Of a DNA stretch of 64,000 nucleotides, positions 37,927 to 48,275 are shown in pieces (the first letter of the stretch is position 1; each line of letters opens with the position of its first letter). A program made the translations under genes and the position numbers. Origin of the DNA: Flavobacteriaceae bacterium (GTDB lineage: Bacteria; Bacteroidota; Bacteroidia; Flavobacteriales; Flavobacteriaceae); assembly GCA_029238515.1 (NCBI GenBank), contig JAQWFW010000010.1, positions 25,231-89,230 on the forward strand, given 5' to 3'. A model generated the notes under the pieces. The model was not told where the DNA came from. It worked only from the letters and a program-made list of their open reading frames with translations, and did not search any database.

Positions 37927-39393
37927 ATGGGAAAGATCACAGGTTTTATGGACTACAAGCGTGTAGACGAATCGTATGATGCGGTAAAAGAACGCGTTAA
38001 GCATTATAAAGAATTTACAGTTCCTTTAGACAAAAAAGAACTACAGAACCAAGGCGCACGCTGCATGGATTGTGGAATCCCATTTTGCCATAGCGGTTGC
38101 CCACTTGGAAATTTGGTTCCAGATTTCAACGATAATGTTTATCGAGGGAATTGGGAAAAAGCAGCAAAAATTCTGCATTCAACAAACAATTTTCCAGAAT
38201 TTACTGGCCGTTTGTGTCCAGCTCCTTGCGAACAAGCTTGTGTATTAGGCATTAATGAAGACCCTGTAAGTATTGAGAATATTGAAAAAAATATTGTCGA
38301 AACAGCTTTCGAAAAAGGATGGGTTAAACCACAAATTCCTGAAAATAGAACTGGAAAAACAGTAGCTATTATTGGTTCTGGTCCATCAGGATTGGCAGCG
38401 GCACAACAATTAAACCGAGCAGGTCATCTTGTTACCGTTTTTGAACGTGATGAAAAAATAGGAGGGTTGTTGCGTTATGGAATTCCAGATTTTAAACTTG
38501 AAAAATCGATTATAGACCGTCGTATTGATGTATTAAAAGAAGAAGGGATTATATTTAAACCGAACACAAATGTTGGGGAGGATGTAAGCATTGAAACACT
38601 AAAATCTGACTTTGATACGCTTCTGCTTTGTGGTGGTGCTACCGCTCGTCGTGTTTTACCTATAGATGGCGTCAATTTGAAGGGTGTACATCAAGCAATG
38701 GATTTTTTGAAGCTCAACAACGAATATGTTGATGGGCTTAAAACATTTGATCAAATTATTTCTGCTAAAGGCAAAAATGTAATTGTTATTGGAGGTGGTG
38801 ATACGGGCTCGGATTGTATAGGAACTTCAAACAGGCACGGCGCAAAATCTGTTACAAATTTTGAAATTTTGGATAAACCTTCTGAAGGTCGTCCAGCACA
38901 CCAACCATGGCCTTTTTGGCCCATGAAAATGAAGACAAGTTCATCTCACCAAGAAGGTGTACAACGGCATTGGAGTGTGTCAACAAAAGAATTTGTCGGA
39001 GATGAAAATGGAAATCTTACTGCTCTAGTTACTTGTGAAGTGGAGTGGATTTTTAAAGAAGGAGAACGCCCTCAGTTAAGAGAACTTCCTAATTCCGAAA
39101 AAACATGGCCTTGTGATATGGTATTATTGGCACTTGGTTTTACTGGACCAGGTTCTAATCTAGTGGATCAATTAGGTTTGGAAACTGATTTTAGAACAAA
39201 CATCAAAGCAACAACTAAGGACTACAAAACCAATATTCCTGGTGTTTTTGCTGCGGGAGATATCAGAAGAGGCCAATCGCTTATTGTTTGGGCTATTTCA
39301 GAAGGTCGCCAAGCTGCACATCATATGGATACATTTTTGATGGGGTCTTCGGACTTACCGCTCAAGGATGATAATGATTTGCCAAGAGTTTAG
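37927..39393 (+). CDS. gltD: Glutamate synthase, small subunit
   Basis: A 488-residue flavoprotein. The N-terminal cysteine-rich region ([14 protein letters not shown] and [12 protein letters not shown]) holds two 4Fe-4S clusters. FAD is bound by [15 protein letters not shown] and NADPH by [15 protein letters not shown], and the C-terminal [16 protein letters not shown] closes the FAD site. It feeds electrons from NADPH to GltB. It shares the gltB transcription unit; no clear terminator hairpin follows. Confidence 0.96.
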   Translation: MGKITGFMDYKRVDESYDAVKERVKHYKEFTVPLDKKELQNQGARCMDCGIPFCHSGCPLGNLVPDFNDNVYRGNWEKAAKILHSTNNFPEFTGRLCPAPCEQACVLGINEDPVSIENIEKNIVETAFEKGWVKPQIPENRTGKTVAIIGSGPSGLAAAQQLNRAGHLVTVFERDEKIGGLLRYGIPDFKLEKSIIDRRIDVLKEEGIIFKPNTNVGEDVSIETLKSDFDTLLLCGGATARRVLPIDGVNLKGVHQAMDFLKLNNEYVDGLKTFDQIISAKGKNVIVIGGGDTGSDCIGTSNRHGAKSVTNFEILDKPSEGRPAHQPWPFWPMKMKTSSSHQEGVQRHWSVSTKEFVGDENGNLTALVTCEVEWIFKEGERPQLRELPNSEKTWPCDMVLLALGFTGPGSNLVDQLGLETDFRTNIKATTKDYKTNIPGVFAAGDIRRGQSLIVWAISEGRQAAHHMDTFLMGSSDLPLKDDNDLPRV

Positions 39394-39585
39394 GTTTCGA
39401 TTTCAATATTTCCATTGATTTTAGATTAGGTTTTTTTTAAGTTTACCTTTATTTTTTCTTTACAATACAGAGGTGTTGAAACAAATAAATTTTTAGAATA
39501 CTATTTAATTTGTATTTTGACCCAAAATTAAAAGCTTTTGTTGGCGCATTATATTTACTCATGTGCTATAACATTCTAATTAATT

Positions 39586-41118
39586 ATGAAAAAAATACTC
39601 TTTTTAAGCGCTTTTATATTGGTACTTGGGTGTCGTGATGAAGAAGTTGAATCTGTTTCGCAAGTTGATAATGCTCCTTTTGAAATTACACAAATTAGTT
39701 TTAAACCAGATTTTAATACAACCATTACTGATGAAATTGTATTAGACTTTGATGGTGTCCAAACATTCAGTGGGTACATCCCTTATGGTGTTTCAATTCA
39801 AAGTTTGGTTGCTAGTATAACGACGTCGCCAGAGCGCGGTATCATTCAATTGGATGGGGCGCTATTTCAAAACGAAGTCACATCTCATGATTTTGGAAAA
39901 GAAGTCAACGTAGAACTGTTTAACTCAGATCAGTCCAATTCTTGGAATTATACTGTTCGTTTGACCTATTTTACAGGGCTGCCCATCCTTAGCATCGATA
40001 CTGATGGTATTCCTGTAGACTCTAGAGATGTTTATGTGGATGGATCTATAGAATTATTTGGAGGATTGAATTTTGAACACATAGATACATCAAACATAAT
40101 GATTAGAGGTCGAGGAAATTCTACTTGGTTTCTTCATTCAAAAAAACCATATCAGATTAAATTTGAAACAAAAACTAATATTCTTGGACTTCCAAAAGAT
40201 AGAAAATGGGTTTTACTTGCCGAGTACTCAGATAAAACGATGCTAAGAAACAAGTTGACCTACGAAATGGGTGCTATGAGTAGTCTGGACTATACTCCCG
40301 CAGGCGAATTTGTAGAATTTTTTCTGAATGATGTTCATCTAGGAACATATTTTTTGGCACAAAAAGTTGAAGAATCATACAATCGTGTACAAATTGGTGA
40401 TGATGGATATTTGATAGAGATTGATCAAGATTATAGAGTCGATCAAGAAGATGTCTTTTTCGCACCTACCATTTTCACTCAACAATACACCTCCAATGTA
40501 TTTAATATCAAAGCGCCGAATATCAGCTATGGCTCAGCTGAATTTGATCTCATTGAAAATCATGTTAATGATTTTGAATCTGCTCTATTTGGACCAGATT
40601 TTACAGACCCTGACATCGGCTATCGTGCCTTTGTAGATATTGATAGCTTTGTCGACTGGTTTTTAATCAATGAAATTTCAAAAACCGTAGATGCTCAATG
40701 GTATTCAAGTATCCATTTTACCTATATCCCTGGTGAAAAAATAAAAATGGGTCCGCTATGGGATTTTGATTTGTCTTATGGTAATGTTGATTATGCTGAT
40801 CCCGAATACCCTGAAGGTTTTTGGATCAAAGACAACCCTTGGATCAGTAGAATGTTTGAAGATCCCTATTTTGTATCACTTGTTGAAAATAGATTCAGTT
40901 ATTATTACAATAATTTAGGATACTTCAATGAGTTTATTGACGATAATAGTGCTTATTTGGATCGCTCTCAAGCTTATAACTATGATATTTGGCAAAGTTT
41001 GGGGATGTATGTTTGGCCAAATCCCGTTTGGTTTGATACTTATGCCGAGGAAATAAACCACCTCAAGCAATGGCTTTCTACTCGAATGAATTGGTTGGCA
41101 CAAGAATTTGGTTCTTAA
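39586..41118 (+). CDS. CotH-kinase family lipoprotein with N-terminal Ig-like domain
   Basis: A 510-residue lipoprotein (signal MKKILFLSAFILVLGC, lipidation at C16). About residues 30-130 form a DUF5018-like immunoglobulin-type domain. A CotH domain follows at about 140-500: IMIRGRGNSTW, KPYQIKFE, WVLLAEYSDKTMLRNKL, YFLAQKVEE and the catalytic-region GPLWDFDLSYGN. CotH proteins are atypical protein kinases known from spore coats, but this one faces the outside of a non-sporulating cell. Its substrate is unknown. A second CotH protein is encoded at 59608-63099. Confidence 0.88.
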   Translation: MKKILFLSAFILVLGCRDEEVESVSQVDNAPFEITQISFKPDFNTTITDEIVLDFDGVQTFSGYIPYGVSIQSLVASITTSPERGIIQLDGALFQNEVTSHDFGKEVNVELFNSDQSNSWNYTVRLTYFTGLPILSIDTDGIPVDSRDVYVDGSIELFGGLNFEHIDTSNIMIRGRGNSTWFLHSKKPYQIKFETKTNILGLPKDRKWVLLAEYSDKTMLRNKLTYEMGAMSSLDYTPAGEFVEFFLNDVHLGTYFLAQKVEESYNRVQIGDDGYLIEIDQDYRVDQEDVFFAPTIFTQQYTSNVFNIKAPNISYGSAEFDLIENHVNDFESALFGPDFTDPDIGYRAFVDIDSFVDWFLINEISKTVDAQWYSSIHFTYIPGEKIKMGPLWDFDLSYGNVDYADPEYPEGFWIKDNPWISRMFEDPYFVSLVENRFSYYYNNLGYFNEFIDDNSAYLDRSQAYNYDIWQSLGMYVWPNPVWFDTYAEEINHLKQWLSTRMNWLAQEFGS

Positions 41119-41213
41119 ACCCCAAATCTGTTAATGTTTTGATAAATCAAAACCAATTTCGTTGGCGTTGTATTAGTTTTGTTTCAATCTAATGAGATAA
41201 AAATTAAACAAAA

Positions 41214-42050
41214 ATGCTATCACAATTCATTAAAATATTAAGTTTTTTGATTCTTCCATTCTTTGTTATTGATGGAGATCAAAAACAAAACAAAGATTTT
41301 CAGGGAAAAGCTACTTATATTTCAAAATCGAAGATGGATCTAGGGAGTTGGGGAGCTCGAATGAGTGAGGCCCAAAAAAAGCAAATCGCTGCACGTTTAA
41401 AAAATCGATTAGAAAAAGAATTTACTTTAGTCTTCAACAAAGAAGAATCGTTATTTAATGAGGAGGAACAATTGGACGCAATTTCAGGTGCTACAGATTC
41501 TTGGGGTAAAAATTTTGCTGCTGGAGAAAATTACAAAAACGTAAAGACTAATACTCAAATTCAGCAACAAGAATTTTACGGTAAAAAGTTTTTGGTTGAA
41601 GACCAATTGCAACCTATGGAATGGACTTTAGGAAAAGAAACTAAAAAGATAGGAAATTACACCTGTTTCAAAGCCACCACTTTTATTGCTACAGATGATT
41701 TATTGTGGTATTCTTTTTCGTGGGGGCGCATGCGCTCTAACGATTCAACACAAGATGAGACTACCGAAAACAATGAAACTGCTGTAGAGATTACTCAGGT
41801 TGAGGCATGGTATACGCCACAAATCCCTGTACGTCATGGACCATCAGAATATTGGGGATTACCTGGTTTGATTCTAGAAGTTAGTGCTGGCGACACCACG
41901 ATGTTGTGCTCAAAACTTGTCCTTAACCCAGAAGAGACAATAGTAATTGAAGCGCCAAAAAAAGGAACAATTGTTGCCAAAAATGAGTATCAAGACCTTA
42001 TACAAAAGAAAATGGCAGAGTTTAGAAGCAACCGAATGCGTCGTCGTTAA
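41214..42050 (+). CDS. GLPGLI family exported protein
   Basis: A 278-residue protein with an N-terminal signal segment (LSQFIKILSFLILPFFV). It carries the naming motif in EYWGLPGLILEV near residue 220 and the family's charged N-terminal region (SKSKMDLGSWGARMSE). The C-terminus is basic (RSNRMRRR). The family is Bacteroidetes-specific and of unknown role. A -7 box TAGTTTTG (41174-41181) lies 33 nt upstream of the ATG. Confidence 0.85.
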   Translation: MLSQFIKILSFLILPFFVIDGDQKQNKDFQGKATYISKSKMDLGSWGARMSEAQKKQIAARLKNRLEKEFTLVFNKEESLFNEEEQLDAISGATDSWGKNFAAGENYKNVKTNTQIQQQEFYGKKFLVEDQLQPMEWTLGKETKKIGNYTCFKATTFIATDDLLWYSFSWGRMRSNDSTQDETTENNETAVEITQVEAWYTPQIPVRHGPSEYWGLPGLILEVSAGDTTMLCSKLVLNPEETIVIEAPKKGTIVAKNEYQDLIQKKMAEFRSNRMRRR

Positions 42051-42067
42051 GTTCTAATTTTTCCTCG

Positions 42068-43792
42068 CTAATAATTACAATATACCCAACCAGTGAACAT
42101 TTCATTATCTTCATTGTTAAGGCGAAGTGCATAAAAATATGTACCTACGGTTACACGTTTGCCATCATCTGACTGACCTGCCCATTTTTTGTTGTTATTT
42201 CCTCTAAATATACACTCGCCATATCGGTTATAAATTTTGAGTGTATGGTTTAAATGAACATCGTATAAATTTTGAATCTCAAATACATCATTCAGACCAT
42301 CGTTATTTGGTGATATAGCTTCAGGAATAATGATGTCACAATTTTCAGAAACTAATACTATTGGATAAATTTCATAACAAAGCGCTTCTTCAATACGGGC
42401 ATAGACCATTTGATCCTCACTAGAAACCATAAAGGTACTTGGATTAATAATCTCATTAGTCAAGTTTTCTGCCTCTTGGAGTAAATTGAAGAATCCAGAA
42501 AAATTGGGACTTGAAAATACATCAGCGGCGGTATATAAATCTACCGTTGGGCTGCTGCTTTGACAATATAAAATCTCAAAAGGATCTGTATAAATAGTTG
42601 GATCTTCAGCAATCAATATAATTGGATAAACTTCATAGCATAAGGTAGTTTCTATTCGTGCATAAACTATTTGATCAAGTTCAGTCACTGGAAAATTTTC
42701 AGGAGATTCGATTATATTATTAAGTGTTTCAGTATCTGAGATTGAGTTAAAAAATCCAGAGAAATCAGCACTCAAAAAGAGATTAGAAGCATCAAGTAAA
42801 TTAGCTGTAGGGTTGTTGTCTTGACAATACATAAGCTGAAAAGGATCGTTAAAAATCGTTGGTTCTTCAATTATAACTTCAATTGCTACTAAAGTTTGAC
42901 TCTCACAATCGTCAATAGTTTGTGTGATATACACTGTAGTGCTTTCGTCAACTACTGTAGCCGCATCCAATAATGTATCTCCTTCTTCAGCGTAAAACCG
43001 AATATTTGATCCATTGGTTTGCAACTGATTTAAAGTCATTGATTCACAAAAAGTTTGAGGTGAATCTGCAGTTGGTGGTGGGGTGTTACAGCTGCTGTCT
43101 ATGGAACAAAATTCTAAAATTCTAACTTGTTGTAAATTGTTTGCTCCACCAGTTGCGGCAGTAAAACCCCAATATAAGTTAGGATCTCCACCGAAAAACA
43201 AAGTAGAAATATCTATAGCTTGAGTAAAGGTTAGTACACCATCTAAAGTTAAGCTCAAAAGTTTGTCTGTTCCGTCCCAAGTAATTAGAATAGGATGCCA
43301 CAAACCATCTTCTAGATTACTGACACCAACGTAGGGTGTGTATTCACTGTGCGCCGACATTACCCAAGGCTGACCATTTGCAATCAATGCCACATGATCA
43401 TCTTGTATGGGGTCATTTCCGGAGTTCCACCAAGTATCAAATTCAATAGCCAATGATGGAGAAATACCAGAGTATCCAATACCTCCGCCTAGTGTTCCTT
43501 CATCGTTAGAAATGGCTTGAATTACAAATGCAATACCATCGGCACCACCATCTTGTGTCCCTAAATAAAGCTCAGCTTCTAAACTAAAATCTAAATCAAA
43601 ATTGACTAAACTTTGAGACCAAACAAAACCCGCCTGATTATTAACGGCTTCAGTTAATCGAACGGTATCATCATTCATCACAGTGGCGTTTCCGGAAACC
43701 ACAAATTCTCCTTCTTCAAATGTAAAACAAGGAATTGTTTGTGCAGATGCATAAAATGATGCAAAAAGCATCAGCAAAATATAAGAACGCAT
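42068..43792 (-). CDS. T9SS type B-sorted protein with L-type lectin-like domain
   Basis: A 574-residue protein from the ATG at 43792, which gives a clean signal peptide (MRSYILLMLFASFYASAQ); the ORF-track start eight codons earlier does not. A lectin-like beta-sandwich (about 20-225; DGGADGIAFVIQ, SLAIEFDTWWN, HVALIANGQ) is followed by an Ig-like domain, two tandem repeats of about 86 residues, and a gliding-associated C-terminal domain (about 485-574, ISPNNDGLNDVFEI, KIYNRYGECIF). The last directs export by T9SS and attachment to the surface. It probably binds a surface or environmental glycan (inference). Confidence 0.88.
   Translation of the reverse strand: MRSYILLMLFASFYASAQTIPCFTFEEGEFVVSGNATVMNDDTVRLTEAVNNQAGFVWSQSLVNFDLDFSLEAELYLGTQDGGADGIAFVIQAISNDEGTLGGGIGYSGISPSLAIEFDTWWNSGNDPIQDDHVALIANGQPWVMSAHSEYTPYVGVSNLEDGLWHPILITWDGTDKLLSLTLDGVLTFTQAIDISTLFFGGDPNLYWGFTAATGGANNLQQVRILEFCSIDSSCNTPPPTADSPQTFCESMTLNQLQTNGSNIRFYAEEGDTLLDAATVVDESTTVYITQTIDDCESQTLVAIEVIIEEPTIFNDPFQLMYCQDNNPTANLLDASNLFLSADFSGFFNSISDTETLNNIIESPENFPVTELDQIVYARIETTLCYEVYPIILIAEDPTIYTDPFEILYCQSSSPTVDLYTAADVFSSPNFSGFFNLLQEAENLTNEIINPSTFMVSSEDQMVYARIEEALCYEIYPIVLVSENCDIIIPEAISPNNDGLNDVFEIQNLYDVHLNHTLKIYNRYGECIFRGNNNKKWAGQSDDGKRVTVGTYFYALRLNNEDNEMFTGWVYCNY
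42345..42864 (-). repeat. Two tandem 86-residue repeats within the lectin-like protein
   Basis: The units begin PTIFNDPFQLMYCQ and PTIYTDPFEILYCQ, share FSGFFN and QIVYARIE/QMVYARIE, and end CYEVYPIIL or CYEIYPIVL. The two conserved cysteines may pair. The two copies are similar but clearly diverged. Confidence 0.8.
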
Positions 43793-43876
43793 GTTTGTTA
43801 AATTAGTTGGTGTCACTAAATTAATATTTTTATTTCTTTTTTTACAATAATCAGCTAATTATCACACAACAATACA

Positions 43877-43884
43877 TATTTTTG
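43877..43884 (+). promoter_or_regulatory. -7 box (TATTTTTG) of the alkaline phosphatase gene
   Basis: TATTTTTG matches TAnnTTTG and ends 21 nt before the ATG at 43906. No clear -33 element is seen. Confidence 0.45.
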
Positions 43885-43905
43885 TCTATCCTTAAATTTT
43901 AACTT

Positions 43906-45015
43906 ATGAAAGCCAAATTATTTTCATTTTTTCTCCTTTTGCTTTTTAGTGGTTGTGCAGAAAAAAAGTCATGTCCTACTGTTCCAAAAAATGTAATCCT
44001 TCTGATTAGTGATGGTACTGGATTATCCCAAATATCTTCAGCTTATTTTTATAAAAAATCAGATGTAAATTACTCTCGTTTTCAGCACTTAGGCCTCATC
44101 ACGACAAGTTCTTCAAGGGAAGATATTACTGATTCTGCTGCAAGTGGTACTGCCTTTGCTAGCGGAACAAAAACCTATAATGGGGCTATTGGTGTTTTAG
44201 AAGATTCAACGCAACTTGAAAATATTGTTGAAATTGCTTCCAGAAAAGGGGTTAAAACAGGAGTAGTAGCTACATCATCAATTACACACGCAACACCCGC
44301 TAGTTTTTATGCACATGTCACTGATAGAGATTTTCAAGAAAAAATTGCGCTTCAACTTGCCAAATCAGAAATAGATTTTTTTGCTGGTGGTGGTGCAAAT
44401 TTTTTTAATCAACGCAGTGATGCGCTTAACATTATCGACACCCTTACCGCTCATAAATTTACCATTGAAACATCATCTTTAACTTCAATTGAGGCGATCA
44501 AGTCTAACCAAAAACAAGGTTTTTTGTTGAGTAATGATGGAATGCCAAAAATGAGTGAGGGTAGAGGCGATTTTCTATCTAAAGCAACCATGTTGGGAAT
44601 TGAATTTTTACATCAAAATGAAACGCCTTTTTTTATAATGTCTGAAGGATCTCAAATAGATTGGGCAGGCCATGATAATGATACCGCTTATCTTATCTCT
44701 GAAGTTATCGATTTTGACGAACTTATCGGAGCAGTACTGGATTTTGCAGCCGAAGATGGAGAAACCTTAGTGGTGGTGACTTCAGATCATGAAACGGGTG
44801 GCTTTACACTTTCAGGAAAAAATTATACCACCAAAGAAGGTGAAGTTTACAGTAGTTACTCAAAATTAGAGCCAAAGTTCTCTACAGGAGGACACTCAGC
44901 AACTTTGATCCCAGTTTTTGCTTATGGTCCGGGTGCAGAACATTTTTCTGGCGTTTATGACAATACTGATATTTTTCGTAAAATAATGAAACTTACAGGT
45001 TGGGATAAAAACTAA
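43906..45015 (+). CDS. Alkaline phosphatase (lipoprotein)
   Basis: A 369-residue enzyme with a lipoprotein signal (FLLLLFSGC, lipidation near C17). The metal-binding site starts with LLISDGTGLSQIS, the nucleophile serine is in ITDSAASGTAFASGTKT, and VTSDHETGGF and GGHSATLIPVFAYG give the remaining zinc ligands. It should release phosphate from organic esters on the outside of the cell or in the periplasm. It lies between the lectin-like gene and a metal-uptake-like operon and ends at a shared terminator. Confidence 0.92.
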   Translation: MKAKLFSFFLLLLFSGCAEKKSCPTVPKNVILLISDGTGLSQISSAYFYKKSDVNYSRFQHLGLITTSSSREDITDSAASGTAFASGTKTYNGAIGVLEDSTQLENIVEIASRKGVKTGVVATSSITHATPASFYAHVTDRDFQEKIALQLAKSEIDFFAGGGANFFNQRSDALNIIDTLTAHKFTIETSSLTSIEAIKSNQKQGFLLSNDGMPKMSEGRGDFLSKATMLGIEFLHQNETPFFIMSEGSQIDWAGHDNDTAYLISEVIDFDELIGAVLDFAAEDGETLVVVTSDHETGGFTLSGKNYTTKEGEVYSSYSKLEPKFSTGGHSATLIPVFAYGPGAEHFSGVYDNTDIFRKIMKLTGWDKN

Positions 45016-45175
45016 ATCACAGATTTTTGCAGTTAGTTTTTTTAATTAATAACTCATGTTTATATTTTAAATAATACGAACTTATTGTTCATGATATTTA
45101 ATGTGTTGGTGATAACATTTAAAAAATTAATGATTTATCCAGAATAAAAATAGTATTGATTTTTTGTATAGATAC

Positions 45176-45208
45176 AAAAAAGCCCAACGTATTGCGTTGG
45201 GCTTTTTG
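45176..45208. terminator. Bidirectional terminator between alkaline phosphatase and acidic lipoprotein genes
   Basis: AGCCCAACG and CGTTGGGCT form a perfect 9-bp stem with a 5-nt loop, flanked by A6 and T5, so it works both ways for the convergent genes. Confidence 0.85.
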
Positions 45209-45225
45209 TTGACTAATTCAAAGAA

Positions 45226-45810
45226 CTATTCCACTGAAATAGAAAAAGTTTCTTCTATGTCTGTTTCACCACCAGCGTTTTCTATATCACCATCTGCAAC
45301 ACCATCTGCCGATTTGTTCGGCTCGTGACGAAGTATGAATGTAAGGTCACCCGAACTTATAGAATTTGCAGTTAATGTAAATTCAACACCAATTGGTTTA
45401 CCATCCTCATCTTGATCAGTGTAAGCGGTTGTAACATCAAGTTCACTACCGATTACGTAGAAAAACTGATGTTCATCGGCTTCATCTTCAGCAACTTCTT
45501 CGGTAATATCCTCAGCAGGATCTTCAGTTTCATTTAGCAGCTCAATAGAACCTGTGTACGTTGTTCCGGTAGCTAAAGTAACTTGATTTGTTTCTACACC
45601 ATCAACTGTAACTATCGGATCGTCAGGACCTTCAGCGTCCATATCAACATGTTTTAGGACGATGTCTGCGCCACTAGAAGGCGTCAGTGTTATCGTCATA
45701 GTTGTAATGACTTCTTCTTCATTTACAGGTGCTGGTGGATCATCATCAGAACATCCTGTGAATACTAACGATAGAATTAAAATTGTGTATATAAAAAATT
45801 GTTTTTTCAT
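45226..45810 (-). CDS. Acidic lipoprotein of unknown function, last gene of receptor operon
   Basis: A 194-residue lipoprotein (MKKQFFIYTILILSLVFTGC, lipidation at C20) followed by a DDDPPAP linker and beta-rich sequence. It is very acidic, especially around residues 95-115 (ETEDPAEDITEEVAEDEADE). I do not recognise a named enzyme or transporter domain. It is downstream of the ZnuD-like receptor by 19 nt, so it may be the surface or periplasmic metal-binding partner of that receptor (inference from position and charge). Confidence 0.75.
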   Translation of the reverse strand: MKKQFFIYTILILSLVFTGCSDDDPPAPVNEEEVITTMTITLTPSSGADIVLKHVDMDAEGPDDPIVTVDGVETNQVTLATGTTYTGSIELLNETEDPAEDITEEVAEDEADEHQFFYVIGSELDVTTAYTDQDEDGKPIGVEFTLTANSISSGDLTFILRHEPNKSADGVADGDIENAGGETDIEETFSISVE

Positions 45811-45829
45811 TGTTTTGATATTTAAAAAA

Positions 45830-48232
45830 TTAATAATTGAGTTTTAGATTTAATAAAAAATTTCTACCTAAGTCATCAGCATAAAAGCGCTGAAGATTCA
45901 AGTAGTTTCGGTAGGAGGTATTGGTGATATTCGTAATTCCTAATCCTACCGTTAGGAGCGACTTTTTTGCAATTTTAAATTCGATACTAGAATTGAAATT
46001 GAGTAAATGATATGCGCTAGGCGGAGTGCTTATATCTACAGTTTCCGTAGATTCCGTTTCTGGAATGTATACCTCAAAATTATTATTTGGGTATTCATTT
46101 TGTGCAAAAACATATTGGCTTTGCAATTCCATTTTTAAATTATGGAACCTAGGATAGGTAAACTTTATTTCGTTTCTAGTGCTTATTGGAGGCATACTGA
46201 TTAGTGGTAGATCTTTTTTACGATCATACCCTTTTACAATGGATAATTGATGCGTTGAGCTTATATTTTCATTGTACTTATAAGCCGCATCGACATCAAT
46301 TCCGATCAATTGCGCTTGTGTTTGTCTGTATTCCCAAACTTGAAAATTTCCTCGTATGGTTTCTCGAACCGATGTAGGTTCAATAATAACATAATTAGAA
46401 ATTGTATTTATATATGGGTTCAAAGAAAAACTAAAACTCTCATGATCACGTTGTAGTGTAGCCGATATTTTGTGTCCTATTTCCGACTTAAAACTCAAAT
46501 CACCCAGTTCTATTCGTGCACCAGAGTGGTGTAATCCTTCACTGAACAGCTCTGATGGGTTTGGTGCACGTGATGCTAGAGCATAGTTAAAAAATAAATG
46601 ATAATCTTCATTAAAACTATACTTGGCACCAAGCGTGGCCGAGCCATTATTGAATTTTAAATTTGGGTTTGTCAACACTTGTGTACCCAGATCTTCGATT
46701 ACAATATTTGGATATAATTCATCATAATTACGATTTTCCCAGAACGATGTGCGGTAAAATTTATACACATCCATGTGGACGTAATCAAAACGTGCACCTG
46801 CTTCTATTTGCCATTGGTCATTTACTTTGTAATCACCAATGAGGTATAGTCCCAAATCATATTTTTTATAATCTGGAATTAGGCGTCTAACTCCAGTTTC
46901 TGGGTTAGCAAAGTTGTTTTGATATCTAGCCATTAGACCAGATTTAAGATGTATTGCATTATTGCTATTACTATCAAAATCTAACAAAACGGTATGGGTG
47001 TCTAATTTGAGATCCAAAGCGGCTTTGTCTTTATCATCTCCTCTTCTGATGTCAAATTCCAATCGATTGTTTTGTTGGTAATCATACTGAAGACTCAATT
47101 TGCCAAAATTTTCAAATTTTTTAAACCCTTTAATTCTAGCTAAATGATGTGTTACTTGTTGTTTAGGCGCCCCAATTTGATAATCAAAATCATTGACAAT
47201 CAATGGGGTATTGCTGCTGAGTGCTCTTACTTGATCTGCAGCACCATGAAGATGCGAAGCGCGTAGGATGCCTATTTCATTATTAAAAAACGAATAGTAG
47301 GCCTCAAGACCATGATTAAATCTATTGAGCCCTAAACGTAGCGATGCATTTCTTTCCGCCAAACCAGTATTAGTCAAGTTGTAGTGCGCAGCTTCAAAAT
47401 CGCCAAAGCGTTTTAAGCTTCCATGTACTGTAGCATAATAACCATTTTCGAAGCTTTTTGTAAGATGCGATGACATTATTGCTCCGCGTCCGTTTGAAGC
47501 TGCAGAAACTAAGGTCTTTCCATAAAGACTATCCTTTACAGGAACCTTTTGTCCTTCAACAATAATGACTCCGCCTACCGCATCACCTCCAAATTGCAGT
47601 GCACCAGCACTTTTCACCAAAGTTAGTCTTCCAATAGAATTGATATCAATGTTTGGAGCGTGTTCTACACCCCATTCTTGATCTTGCATCCGTACATCGT
47701 TGTTGATGATTACCAGCCTACTGCTGTGTAGTCCATTGATGATGGGTTTTACAATTCCATTGCCTTTGTTTAATGAAGTTACTCCACTCAAGCTACTAAG
47801 CGCATCACCCATAGAACCCGTACTGAAACGCTCTAGTGTTTCTTTGGATACATTATTTTCCAATACAGTTTTGGTTGTATTTTCGTAGGCCTTGCCTTCC
47901 AAAATGATCTCATTGAGTTCTTCTAAATGATGTTCTAGTCTAAAATCTCTTTTCATATGTCCAGTAACTTTTACTGAAAAGATCTTTGTTTGACAAGATG
48001 AATGCAATACTTTAATCTTGTATGTCGTGTTATTACAAAGGTTTGAAAGTGTATAAACCCCGTCCAGTGTCGTTTGTGTTGCTAATTCAGTTTCAGACAC
48101 CACAAGGGTAGCTCCAGACAATAGAGAGCCGTCATGTAGGTCAATGACCTTACCTGAAATAGTATAATTACAATTTTGAGAGTGTACTATTAATTGACTT
48201 AATAGCAACAAAACTACAGCGTGTTTACGCAT
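45830..48232 (-). CDS. TonB-dependent receptor, ZnuD-like
   Basis: An 800-residue outer-membrane receptor. A signal peptide (MRKHAVVLLLLSQLIVHSQ) is followed by a carboxypeptidase-regulatory-like domain (about 23-95), a plug (about 105-225, SGAGALQFGGDAVGG-type loop) and a 22-strand barrel ending LLNLKLNY. The stretch SRAPNPSELFSEGLHHSGARIELGD resembles the zinc receptor ZnuD and its relatives, so a divalent metal is the likely cargo. The preceding gene encodes a His/Cys-rich small protein, which supports metal uptake. Zinc versus copper cannot be told. Confidence 0.87.
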   Translation of the reverse strand: MRKHAVVLLLLSQLIVHSQNCNYTISGKVIDLHDGSLLSGATLVVSETELATQTTLDGVYTLSNLCNNTTYKIKVLHSSCQTKIFSVKVTGHMKRDFRLEHHLEELNEIILEGKAYENTTKTVLENNVSKETLERFSTGSMGDALSSLSGVTSLNKGNGIVKPIINGLHSSRLVIINNDVRMQDQEWGVEHAPNIDINSIGRLTLVKSAGALQFGGDAVGGVIIVEGQKVPVKDSLYGKTLVSAASNGRGAIMSSHLTKSFENGYYATVHGSLKRFGDFEAAHYNLTNTGLAERNASLRLGLNRFNHGLEAYYSFFNNEIGILRASHLHGAADQVRALSSNTPLIVNDFDYQIGAPKQQVTHHLARIKGFKKFENFGKLSLQYDYQQNNRLEFDIRRGDDKDKAALDLKLDTHTVLLDFDSNSNNAIHLKSGLMARYQNNFANPETGVRRLIPDYKKYDLGLYLIGDYKVNDQWQIEAGARFDYVHMDVYKFYRTSFWENRNYDELYPNIVIEDLGTQVLTNPNLKFNNGSATLGAKYSFNEDYHLFFNYALASRAPNPSELFSEGLHHSGARIELGDLSFKSEIGHKISATLQRDHESFSFSLNPYINTISNYVIIEPTSVRETIRGNFQVWEYRQTQAQLIGIDVDAAYKYNENISSTHQLSIVKGYDRKKDLPLISMPPISTRNEIKFTYPRFHNLKMELQSQYVFAQNEYPNNNFEVYIPETESTETVDISTPPSAYHLLNFNSSIEFKIAKKSLLTVGLGITNITNTSYRNYLNLQRFYADDLGRNFLLNLKLNY

Positions 48233-48275
48233 AAAAAATATTCTTCATTAACATTAAAACTTAGGACGTTGTATG

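Noticed and set aside
39586-41118. CotH as evidence of spore formation
   Set aside because: No other sporulation gene is present and CotH domains are common in exported proteins of non-sporulating Bacteroidetes.
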